Source: Alcaligenaceae bacterium (GTDB taxonomy: Bacteria > Pseudomonadota > Gammaproteobacteria > Burkholderiales > Burkholderiaceae). From it: DNA of 6,676 bases. Below the pieces are notes generated by a model. The model was given only the letters and a program-made list of their open reading frames with translations, had not been told where the DNA came from and did no database searches. Where the stretch lies: positions 1 through 6,676 of the forward strand of contig CANFEI010000066.1 in NCBI GenBank assembly GCA_947445495.1, read 5' to 3'. Position 1 is the stretch's first letter; each line of letters opens with the position of its first letter. The translations under genes and the position numbers were made by a program. Below are positions 1 to 5,968 of this stretch, one piece after another.

Positions 1-609
1 CGCATCGTAGGAACCGCGGTGATCACAGTTAAAACCGTGGCCTGCCGGATAGAAGAAGCTTTGTTCTTTTGGATAGGCAGCGGCGACGACTTTTGCTTGC
101 TCGAGTGTGATGGAATGATCGGTTTCACCGAAGTGGAACATGACTGGGCACTTAGGAGTCTCTTTCAAGAAGCTTGGGATTGCGCCACCGTAATATGGAG
201 CCGAGCAGCTCAAGCCAGCCACACGTCCTGCAGCGAGCCAGGCAATGACGCCGCCCCAGCAGTATCCTACGATCCCAGCTTTGCCTGCAGACTTGCCGTG
301 CTCTAGCGCAGCCGCTACATCTAGCAAAACGTGATCAAAGCTGACTTTCTTCATGATCTCGACGCCGGCGGCGATATCTGGCTGTGTGTAGCCGGCATCG
401 TATTTGCGCTGGGCGCGATCAAAAAATGCAGGAGCAATCGCGAGGTAACCCTCTTGCGCATAGCCGTCGGTGACGGATTGGATATGGCTATTTACACCGA
501 AAATTTCTGGTGCGATCACGACGAGTCCGCGAGGTTTACCGCTTGGCTCAGCAACGTAAGCGTCAAATTGGTGGCCGTCCGAGGCCTTTAGTTGTACGAA
601 TTTACCCAT
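1..609 (-). CDS. Dienelactone hydrolase family protein (3' end cut by window edge)
   Basis: An alpha/beta-hydrolase of the dienelactone hydrolase family; characterised members hydrolyse cyclic ester lactones such as dienelactone in chloroaromatic breakdown, in the cytoplasm. I translated the minus strand from the ATG at 609: 203 residues are visible with no stop before base 1, so the C-terminus (family length about 230-250) is missing. The triad is recognisable: nucleophile Cys117 in the elbow GYCWGG (residues 115-120), Asp164 after HFGET, and His191 in PAGHGF. Glu35 in APEIFG matches the conserved glutamate that contacts the nucleophile in this family. There is no signal peptide. The start is well supported by AGGAGA about 5 nt upstream of the ATG. 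The gene has its own leader, separated from amtB by 281 bp and two hairpins. Family assignment is firm; the true substrate is unknown because many homologues are general esterases. Confidence 0.93.
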   Translation of the reverse strand, partial: MGKFVQLKASDGHQFDAYVAEPSGKPRGLVVIAPEIFGVNSHIQSVTDGYAQEGYLAIAPAFFDRAQRKYDAGYTQPDIAAGVEIMKKVSFDHVLLDVAAALEHGKSAGKAGIVGYCWGGVIAWLAAGRVAGLSCSAPYYGGAIPSFLKETPKCPVMFHFGETDHSITLEQAKVVAAAYPKEQSFFYPAGHGFNCDHRGSYDA

Positions 610-667
610 TTGTATCTCCTGTTAGCGCGATGGTGCGATAGGGTGAAGTGCTAGTGAAGCGAACGAC

Positions 668-689
668 AACAACCGGTCGGGCCGTTGTT
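668..689. repeat. Imperfect inverted repeat in the hydrolase leader
   Basis: The arms AACAAC (668-673) and GTTGTT (684-689) are perfect and can be extended inward by two G:C pairs with one bulged base. The element lies downstream of the putative -10 box (707-712) and upstream of the hydrolase start (609), so it could be an operator or a leader hairpin. No known regulator site was recognised. An 8-bp palindrome TTCGCGAA (700-707) abuts the -10 box. Confidence 0.35.
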
Positions 690-706
690 TGAAATATGTT
701 TCGCGA

Positions 707-736
707 ATTATAGGCATAGTTCGACCTGTGTATCGC
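707..736 (-). promoter_or_regulatory. Putative sigma-70 promoter of the hydrolase gene
   Basis: A perfect TATAAT reads on the minus strand at 712-707, about 98 bp before the hydrolase ATG. The best -35 partner is poor: GCGATA (736-731) at 18 bp matches TTGACA in only three positions, so activation by a regulator would be plausible. The call rests almost entirely on the -10 hexamer. Confidence 0.4.
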
Positions 737-823
737 TAAAATATTGTCAGTTCAACGGGTTAGGACGCAAGCACGCAGTCCAAGCACAAATGGCAGTGTT
801 GGGTATATTGAAATAATTTAGTC

Positions 824-845
824 AAGCCGCTCAGGTAAGCGACTT
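824..845 (-). terminator. Second hairpin downstream of amtB
   Basis: In the minus-strand RNA the arms AAGUCGCU and AGCGGCUU pair over 8 bp (one G-U wobble) around a 6-nt loop. They are followed by GACUAAAUUAUUUC, which is moderately U-rich. It may act with the stronger hairpin at 862-883 as a tandem terminator. The U-tract is interrupted, so this is a tentative call. Confidence 0.4.
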
Positions 846-861
846 GGTCGAGCAAGCAATA

Positions 862-883
862 CGCCGCGCGGGGATGCGCGGCG
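862..883 (-). terminator. Hairpin just after the amtB stop codon
   Basis: A perfect 8-bp GC-only stem (CGCCGCGC at 862-869, GCGCGGCG at 876-883) with a 6-nt loop starts 7 bp past the amtB stop. The following minus-strand bases (TATTGCTTGC) are only weakly T-rich, so it is an imperfect intrinsic terminator or a 3'-end stabilising hairpin. Its position at the end of the operon supports a 3'-end role. Confidence 0.55.
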
Positions 884-890
884 CTAGACT

Positions 891-2285
891 TTAGTTCTCG
901 TAGGCTGACTCACCGTGTGAGTTGATATCCAAGCCTTCGCGTTCTTGATCTTCAGCGACACGGATCCCGAACAGCATGTCAGCTATTTTGAAAGCGATGA
1001 AGGCGACGACGCCGGACCAGACGAGCGTCACGAGTACGCCTTGCGTCTGTATCCAGAGCTGGCCAGCGATTGAGTACTCAGGCGAGACGGCATTCGTAAT
1101 GTAGTCAAAAATTCCGGTGCCACCCAGTGAAGGCGCTGCGAATACGCCAGTCAAGATGGCGCCCAGGATTCCGGCTACGCCGTGAATACCAAACACATCG
1201 AGGCTGTCGTCCGAACCCAGCAACCGCTTCAAACCGCTGACCCCCCACACGCAGGCAAACCCGGCAAGTGCGCCAATGGCGAGTGCACCCATTGGGCCAA
1301 CAAAACCGGCTGCAGGAGTAATGCCCACTAAGCCCGCCACACAGCCAGAAGCGGCGCCGAGTAAGGATGGCTTACCTTTCAGGATCCACTCTGCAAATGT
1401 CCAGCCTAAGACAGCGGCTGCAGTTGCCAGCAGGGTATTGGCGAAGGCTAAGGCAGCGGTGCCGTTGGCCTCGAGTGCTGAGCCAGCATTAAAGCCGAAC
1501 CAACCAAACCAGAGCAATGAAGCACCAACCATCACGTGAACCATGTTGTGTGGTTTCATCGGTTCTTTGCCGAACCCGATGCGCTTGCCGATCACGAAGG
1601 AGCCGACCAAGCCTGCAATCGCTGCGTTGATGTGAACGACTGTACCGCCTGCGAAATCCAATACACCTTTTTGGAACAGCCAGCCTGCTTTGGCAGTAAC
1701 GGCTTCAAGTGACGCCGCGTCTTTGATGTCGTCTGGACCAGGCCACGCCCAAACCATGTGAGCGATTGGGAGGTACGAGAAAGTAAACCAGATCACCATA
1801 AACACAAGAATACCGGCAAACTTCGCACGTTCGGCAAACGCACCGACGATGAGGCAGCAAGTAATCGTGGCAAAGACACCCTGAAACGCCATAAAAATGA
1901 GTTCAGGAATGACAACACCTTTACTAAATGTAGCTGCTACCGATTCGGGCGTGAGCCCATTTAAAAACAGGCGGTCGAATTTACCAATAAAGGCGTTGCC
2001 TTCAGTAAAGGCTAGGCTGTATCCGTAGATGGACCATAAAACGATGATCAGTGAAAAGACCACCATACACTGGACCAATACCGAGAGAACGTTTTTGCTA
2101 CGAGTGAGTCCGCCATAAAAAAGAGCGAGGCCTGGCAGAGTCATCAGCATGACGAGCGCCGTACAAATCATCATCCAGGTGGTGTCACCCTTATTTGGCT
2201 CAAGGGCTGCTGCCACCGCGGTGAGGGGCAAGGTCGCTGCAGTCAATAGACCAGTCGCGAATAGTTTCTTAATAGTGTTAGACAC
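891..2285 (-). CDS. amtB: Ammonium transporter AmtB, GTG start
   Basis: Inner-membrane ammonium channel of the Amt/Rh family. In residue numbers counted from the upstream ATG at 2297 (subtract 4 for the GTG start): Trp183 in AHMVW, Asp214 in DFAGG and His222 in VVHINAA match E. coli Trp148, Asp160 and His168. Phe142 and Phe269 (GWFGFN) match the phenylalanine gate, and His372 in FGIHG matches His318. About 11 hydrophobic spans follow a cleavable-looking signal peptide ending near AVAA. The C-terminal tail (GIRVAEDQEREGLD) is the segment that meets PII. The ATG at 2297 has no Shine-Dalgarno and starts 2 bp after glnK, whereas GTG at 2285 has GAGGT 5 nt upstream and gives the usual MSNTIKKLF-type beginning. 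I prefer GTG (464 residues). It is third in an operon after the porin and glnK. Only the start is uncertain. Confidence 0.96.
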   Translation of the reverse strand: MSNTIKKLFATGLLTAATLPLTAVAAALEPNKGDTTWMMICTALVMLMTLPGLALFYGGLTRSKNVLSVLVQCMVVFSLIIVLWSIYGYSLAFTEGNAFIGKFDRLFLNGLTPESVAATFSKGVVIPELIFMAFQGVFATITCCLIVGAFAERAKFAGILVFMVIWFTFSYLPIAHMVWAWPGPDDIKDAASLEAVTAKAGWLFQKGVLDFAGGTVVHINAAIAGLVGSFVIGKRIGFGKEPMKPHNMVHVMVGASLLWFGWFGFNAGSALEANGTAALAFANTLLATAAAVLGWTFAEWILKGKPSLLGAASGCVAGLVGITPAAGFVGPMGALAIGALAGFACVWGVSGLKRLLGSDDSLDVFGIHGVAGILGAILTGVFAAPSLGGTGIFDYITNAVSPEYSIAGQLWIQTQGVLVTLVWSGVVAFIAFKIADMLFGIRVAEDQEREGLDINSHGESAYEN

Positions 2286-2290
2286 GTTAC

Positions 2291-2295
2291 ACCTC
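2291..2295 (-). promoter_or_regulatory. Ribosome-binding site that decides the amtB start
   Basis: GAGGT reads on the minus strand at 2295-2291, 5 nt before the GTG at 2285. It overlaps the ATG at 2297-2295, which has no purine-rich site upstream of it (ACTTTAAACATG). This favours the GTG, placing the start about 14 bp after the glnK stop. Confidence 0.6.
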
Positions 2296-2299
2296 ATGT

Positions 2300-2656
<357 letters not shown>

Positions 2657-3499
2657 TTAAAACGTTTTGGTCAGCGAGATCAGGAAGCCCGCCTTGCCGA
2701 GATTTTGCGCATTGGGGTTCATGTACGCGCCATTCTTTGCGTTGGTACCCACGTAAGCGACCGCGCCCGCGAGCCCGCTACCAAAATCTTTCGTCATACC
2801 TAGCTTCCAGTCCGTATAGGAATACAGGCTAGCGTTGGACATGCTGCCGTCTGCGACGCGGCCAGCAACGGCTTGGTAGCCCACGTGGCCGTTCAGCGAA
2901 AGACCCCAGACGCCGGTGTCGTAGTTGACGGTGAGGTCTGTGTAATTGGAGCCTGAGCTATTTAACGTGCCAAACAGCGGTGTGACGGCGTAAGAAAACT
3001 TTAAATAGCCTGTGAAGGCATTAAACGTAAAGTTTTGCGCGACATAGAGCTCAGTTGTGTTGGGGTTTGTTGCGAAGGCAGAAAGGTTTGAGGTTGGGTA
3101 GTAGTACTGCAGGACACCAACGTCGGCCGCAAAGCCTTTTGACCATTCATACTTAAAGCCGGCGTAGAAATCCATCTCGATGGGCGCTGACGCACTGTTT
3201 CCAACGGTGGAGGCGGCGTCGGAAATCCAACTGATCGAGGAGTTCCAGTTGCCGACATAAAAACCGCTTGAGTGTGCATAATCAAAGCCGCCTTGAATGG
3301 CTGGCTGGAAATTGGATTGAGAGATGCCACGATAACGGTAGTCGTTGACTAGGGTGACGTTTGCGGTAAAGGGGCCTGGCGCGGCGGCCTCAGGCGCGGC
3401 AGCAGGGGCTGTTTGTGCAGAAACAGTTGAACTCAGGCAGCTAGCCGCGAGGACTGCTGTGGCTAACGCCGAAGCGGAGAGTGTGTGCAGTTTGGTCAT
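2657..3499 (-). CDS. TorF-family putative outer-membrane porin
   Basis: Predicted outer-membrane beta-barrel of the TorF/Gcw_chp family, whose biochemical role is not established. From the ATG at 3499 it has 280 residues. It begins with a signal peptide (Lys3, hydrophobic 8-22, cleavage likely after VSA at 26-28), then an Ala/Pro-rich linker, then the family hallmark NDYRYRGISQS just after it. Alternating aromatic strands follow, and it ends in a terminal Phe (SLTKTF), the usual beta-barrel assembly signal. An in-frame ATG at 3526 would add nine residues (MRFQPIGGF) before the signal peptide. It has no Shine-Dalgarno and lies about 8 nt from the start site predicted by the sigma-54 promoter, so I prefer 3499, which has GGGGG 4 nt upstream. 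First gene of the operon with glnK and amtB; the context suggests passage of ammonium or small amines across the outer membrane (inference). Confidence 0.88.
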   Translation of the reverse strand: MTKLHTLSASALATAVLAASCLSSTVSAQTAPAAAPEAAAPGPFTANVTLVNDYRYRGISQSNFQPAIQGGFDYAHSSGFYVGNWNSSISWISDAASTVGNSASAPIEMDFYAGFKYEWSKGFAADVGVLQYYYPTSNLSAFATNPNTTELYVAQNFTFNAFTGYLKFSYAVTPLFGTLNSSGSNYTDLTVNYDTGVWGLSLNGHVGYQAVAGRVADGSMSNASLYSYTDWKLGMTKDFGSGLAGAVAYVGTNAKNGAYMNPNAQNLGKAGFLISLTKTF

Positions 3500-3544
3500 A
3501 AAGCCCCCAATAGGTTGAAAACGCATCGTATAAGCTTTTCAATA

Positions 3545-3560
3545 AGCAAATCCCATGCCA
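3545..3560 (-). promoter_or_regulatory. Sigma-54 (RpoN) promoter of the porin-glnK-amtB operon
   Basis: On the minus strand the sequence reads TGGCATG-GGAT-TTGCT, matching the RpoN consensus TGGCACG-N4-TTGCW with one mismatch and correct -24/-12 spacing. The GC of the -12 box is at 3547-3546, so transcription should begin near 3534, 35 nt before the preferred ATG at 3499. NtrC-type sites lie about 95-120 bp upstream, the distance expected for enhancer-binding activation. glnK-amtB operons are classical NtrC/RpoN targets, which strengthens the call. Confidence 0.85.
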
Positions 3561-3580
3561 GCCTTTGGCTGCCATGGGAT
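3550..3580 (-). terminator. Hairpin overlapping the sigma-54 promoter; likely terminator of the binding-protein gene
   Basis: Arms 3550-3563 and 3567-3580 pair over 14 positions with a single C/C mismatch and a 3-nt loop. In the minus direction the stem is followed by TTGCTTATT, a moderately U-rich run. It lies about 97 bp past the stop of the binding-protein gene and is the only hairpin with a U-rich tail in this gap. Its 3' arm contains the -24 box and its tail contains the -12 box of the sigma-54 promoter. Confidence 0.6.
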
Positions 3581-3622
3581 GCTGTTTTCTTCGGGGGGTG
3601 GGCGTGCGGTGCAAAATATGCC

Positions 3623-3640
3623 TGCACCAAGATAGAAGCA
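3623..3640. promoter_or_regulatory. Degenerate second NtrC-type site
   Basis: TGCACC-AAGATA-GAAGCA resembles the perfect dyad at 3645-3661. The left half is identical, the right half matches GGTGCA at four of six positions, and the spacer is one base longer. Its TGCACCAAG begins 22 bp (about two helical turns) from the same string in the perfect site, a spacing that would allow cooperative binding. Another half-site, GGTGCA, lies at 3608-3613. Confidence 0.5.
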
Positions 3641-3671
3641 TCGATGCACCAAGTAGGTGCATCGATGCTTC
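3635..3671. repeat. Perfect 37-bp inverted repeat (16-bp arms, 5-bp centre)
   Basis: Arms 3635-3650 and 3656-3671 are exact reverse complements around the centre AAGTA. Each arm holds the 10-bp palindrome GCATCGATGC (3638-3647 and 3659-3668), and the inner 17 bp are the NtrC-type site. It begins 5 bp after the stop codon of the binding-protein gene. As RNA it would form a very stable hairpin, but no U-tract follows, so it may protect the 3' end of that transcript rather than terminate it. Confidence 0.9.
3645..3661. promoter_or_regulatory. NtrC-type enhancer site
   Basis: TGCACC-AAGTA-GGTGCA is a perfect dyad matching the known NtrC recognition pattern (TGCACC-N5-GGTGCA). Its centre lies about 119 bp upstream of the start predicted from the sigma-54 promoter at 3545-3560. 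Activation of the porin-glnK-amtB operon under nitrogen limitation is the expected outcome. Confidence 0.8.
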
Positions 3672-3676
3672 AAACA

Positions 3677-4675
3677 TCATTCGGCGGTCATTTTGGTCCG
3701 CACGATCACATCTTTCCACTTGGCAGTCTCAGCTTTGATAAATGCACCATATTCTTCGGGTGTGCTGCCAACCACGATGGTGGCCTCATCTACGATACGT
3801 TTATTGACCTCTGGCATCGCCAAGACCTTTTTGACGTCTGCCGATACTTTGTCGATAATCGCTTTAGGGGTTCCTGCAGGGGCCAGGAAGCCAAACCATG
3901 CAGTGATCTCAAAGCCCTTTACGCCGGACTCGATCATGGTGGGTACCTGCGGCATTGAGGGTGAGCGTACGTCGCTTGTAATGGCGAGCGCCTTAAGTTT
4001 TCCAGCTTTTAAGTGCGGCAAAAGAACCGGCGTGTTGTGTATCAGGATATCGATTTGGCCGCCGAGCCCATCGGTGGTCATTTGAGCGCTAGATTTGTAG
4101 GGGATACCGTTGAGCTGGATGCCTGCGATGAGGTTCAACAGTTCACCTGACAGGTGTTGCGTTGTTCCCGGGCCCGCCGTGCCGTAAGTGATTTTCCCGG
4201 GGTTCTTCTTTGCTAAGGCAATCAACTCTTGAATGTTGTTAGCAGGGTAGTTGGGCAATACGGTGATCCAGTTAGGGGTCTTGGTCGCTAAACTGACTGG
4301 CACCAAATCCTTCTCAGGATTGAACGTCATTTTGGTTGGCATCAAATTTGGCGCCACAGCAATCGGACCGATTGTGTTGTATAGAAACGTATAGCCGTCT
4401 GGCGTGGCTTTTGCAGCGCGATCGGCGCCAATGAGGCCGCCTGCGCCGACGATGTTTTCAACCACGACAGGCTGACCCCACATTTCGCTGAGCTTCTGAC
4501 TAAACAAACGAATTTGCCCATCGGGGGCGCTACCTGGGGGCGCGGGAACGATCATTCGTACCGTTTTTTCAGGCCACTTGTTTTGGGCCCAAGCATTGTC
4601 TGTGGCCATGAGGCCGTAGCCTAGCGCACTAGCCGCCAGCGCAAAGGATAAGCCGCGGTTAAGAATTTTTTTCAT
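3677..4675 (-). CDS. Tripartite tricarboxylate transporter substrate-binding protein (Bug family)
   Basis: Periplasmic solute-binding protein of the TctC/Bug family, which captures carboxylates or related small molecules. The length of 332 residues is typical. It begins with a signal peptide (Lys2-Lys3, Arg7, hydrophobic core 9-23, cleavage likely after AWA at 28-30). Family motifs follow in order: MIVPAPPGSAPDGQIR (41-56; ligand-loop Asp52), VVENIVGAGGLIGADRAAKA (71-90) with PDGYT, TYGTAGPGTTQHLSGE (163-178), GIPYKSS (190-196) and WFGFLAPAGTP (260-270). The ATG at 4675 has GGAG about 6 nt upstream. No membrane partners (TctA/TctB) are visible, as is common for orphan Bug proteins. The neighbouring CoA-transferase and dehydratase suggest a carboxylic-acid substrate, but the ligand is not predictable. 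A hairpin separates it from the CoA-transferase, so co-transcription is uncertain. Confidence 0.95.
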   Translation of the reverse strand: MKKILNRGLSFALAASALGYGLMATDNAWAQNKWPEKTVRMIVPAPPGSAPDGQIRLFSQKLSEMWGQPVVVENIVGAGGLIGADRAAKATPDGYTFLYNTIGPIAVAPNLMPTKMTFNPEKDLVPVSLATKTPNWITVLPNYPANNIQELIALAKKNPGKITYGTAGPGTTQHLSGELLNLIAGIQLNGIPYKSSAQMTTDGLGGQIDILIHNTPVLLPHLKAGKLKALAITSDVRSPSMPQVPTMIESGVKGFEITAWFGFLAPAGTPKAIIDKVSADVKKVLAMPEVNKRIVDEATIVVGSTPEEYGAFIKAETAKWKDVIVRTKMTAE

Positions 4676-4736
4676 GTTGTCTCCGTAAGCTCAGCAGAAT
4701 TGACTGATGATTAAGTTTAAACGCCCAATATGGCCT

Positions 4737-4778
4737 AGGGCACCGCTCGCTTTCCCTAAGGAAAGCCAGCGGTGCCCT
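4737..4778 (-). terminator. Long stable hairpin after the CoA-transferase gene
   Basis: Eleven perfect base pairs (AGGGCACCGCT at 4737-4747 with 4768-4778), one mismatch, then seven more pairs (4749-4755 with 4760-4766) close a 4-nt loop. It starts 3 bp past the stop codon. The bases after it on the minus strand (AGGCCATATTGGGCG) are not U-rich, so it may be an atypical terminator or a 3'-end stabiliser that sets different levels for the CoA-transferase and binding-protein messages. I saw no convincing promoter in the rest of this 106-bp gap. Confidence 0.65.
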
Positions 4779-4781
4779 GGC

Positions 4782-5963
4782 TTAGCTGGACGAATCCCGC
4801 TTAAGAATGTCTGGATTATGCTCGCCAAGCTTAGGCGGCTTGCGACCCGCCTGGCCTGGGGTGGCTGACAACTTGATCGGGACCCCTAGTCCGCGATAGT
4901 CGGACCGAGTAACTAGCATGTCACGTGCTGCAGTGTGCGCTTGCCCAAGCGCCTCAGCGACGTTGTGCACCGGACCTGCCGGAATGCCGATCTCCATCAA
5001 GCTGGCACACAACTCAGCGCGAGTGAAAGGTTTGAGCGCCTCATCTATTTGCTTGTGCAAGATGTCACGGTGTTCAATACGACGGACATTCGTTTGAAAG
5101 CGCTCGTCGGTCGCGAGATCAATGCGACCAATTTTTTTACAGAATTTTACGAACTGCGCATCGTTGAGGATGCCTAGAAACATCTGGCCATCCCCGACAT
5201 CAAATCGGTTGTAGGTCGGTATATTGGGATGCGCGTTACCCCACAGGCCAGGCGTTTTCCCGGAGGCCATCCAGTTCACGGCATGGGGAATTAACAGGCT
5301 GAGCGCAGTATCAAACAACGTCGCATCGATCCGCTGGCCATGTCCGATTCGTGCACGCGCGAGCAGTGCCATCGTGATCCCTGCAAACGCGTTATACCCG
5401 GTGACAATATCGACAATGGGGATGCCAGTACGCATCGGACCTGATTGTGCATCGCCGTTAATACTCATGAGGCCACACATCGCTTGCAGTACGGCGTCGT
5501 AGCCTGGCATCCCTCCCAGCGGCCCGGTCGAGCCAAACCCAGAGATGCCACAATAAATCAGTTGTGGAAATTTCTTTGATAAATATTCGTCATAACCAAG
5601 CCCCCATTTCTCCATGGTGCCAGGCACAAAGTTTTCAATCAGCACATCGGCTTGAACCAAAAGCGCTTCAATCACAGCGCGATCGTCGTCCTTGCTCAAG
5701 TCGAGCTCGAGACTGCGTTTGCCTCGATTCAGTGCGGAGAAATAAGCCGCTTGGCCCGGCTCAATAAAGGGAGGTCCGAGGTGCCGCGTCTCATCGCCCA
5801 GGCGCGACTCCACTTTAATAACATCAGCACCGTGGTCGGCCAACATTTGCGAGCACAGTGGTCCGGCGACCACTCTAGAAAGATCGAGTACGCGAACGCC
5901 CGCTACCGATCCTGTTGCATGCGCGCTATCTAACCATGCGTGAGGATAGTGGGGAGCGTTCAT
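4782..5963 (-). CDS. CaiB/BaiF family (class III) CoA-transferase
   Basis: Cytoplasmic enzyme that moves coenzyme A between carboxylic acids through an aspartyl-CoA intermediate; relatives include formyl-CoA, succinyl-CoA:malate/mesaconate and carnitine CoA-transferases. The 393 residues match the family length. Visible motifs are GVRVLDLSRVVAGP (22-35), LADHGADVIKVE (41-52), NRGKRSLELDL (79-89), IENFVPGTMEKWGLGY (109-124) and GFGSTGP (142-148). The likely catalytic Asp185 lies in VDIVTG, and GHGQRIDATLFD (207-218) follows. A CoA-binding N-terminal part and a C-terminal extension (EHNPDIL near the end) complete the usual interlocked-dimer fold. The ATG at 5963 lies 5 bp after the dehydratase stop, with GAGG 9 nt upstream overlapping that stop region, which suggests translational coupling. 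The acid substrate and CoA donor cannot be assigned. Confidence 0.95.
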   Translation of the reverse strand: MNAPHYPHAWLDSAHATGSVAGVRVLDLSRVVAGPLCSQMLADHGADVIKVESRLGDETRHLGPPFIEPGQAAYFSALNRGKRSLELDLSKDDDRAVIEALLVQADVLIENFVPGTMEKWGLGYDEYLSKKFPQLIYCGISGFGSTGPLGGMPGYDAVLQAMCGLMSINGDAQSGPMRTGIPIVDIVTGYNAFAGITMALLARARIGHGQRIDATLFDTALSLLIPHAVNWMASGKTPGLWGNAHPNIPTYNRFDVGDGQMFLGILNDAQFVKFCKKIGRIDLATDERFQTNVRRIEHRDILHKQIDEALKPFTRAELCASLMEIGIPAGPVHNVAEALGQAHTAARDMLVTRSDYRGLGVPIKLSATPGQAGRKPPKLGEHNPDILKRDSSS

Positions 5964-5968
5964 ACGAA

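Noticed and set aside
1276..1539. Plus-strand open frames opposite amtB and other genes
   Set aside because: They are antisense to well-supported minus-strand genes, have no recognisable domains or ribosome-binding sites, and show skewed composition typical of shadow frames.
3434..3445. Lipobox-like Ala-Ala-Ser-Cys (residues 18-21) in the porin signal peptide
   Set aside because: The -3 position is Ala rather than Leu, a better signal peptidase I site (VSA) follows, and the family is beta-barrel rather than lipoprotein.
3500..3526. Upstream ATG giving a nine-residue longer porin
   Set aside because: No Shine-Dalgarno, it would put residues MRFQPIGGF before a normal signal peptide, and it lies only about 8 nt from the start predicted by the sigma-54 promoter.
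3635..3671. Perfect palindrome as a transposon end, attachment site or CRISPR repeat
   Set aside because: There is a single copy, no target duplication, no transposase or integrase nearby and no spacer pattern; the NtrC-type core and position before a sigma-54 promoter explain it better.
4679..4736. Promoter for the binding-protein gene in the AT-rich TTTAAACTTAATC stretch
   Set aside because: No -10/-35 pair with acceptable hexamers and spacing could be found; transcription from upstream or an activator-dependent promoter remains possible.
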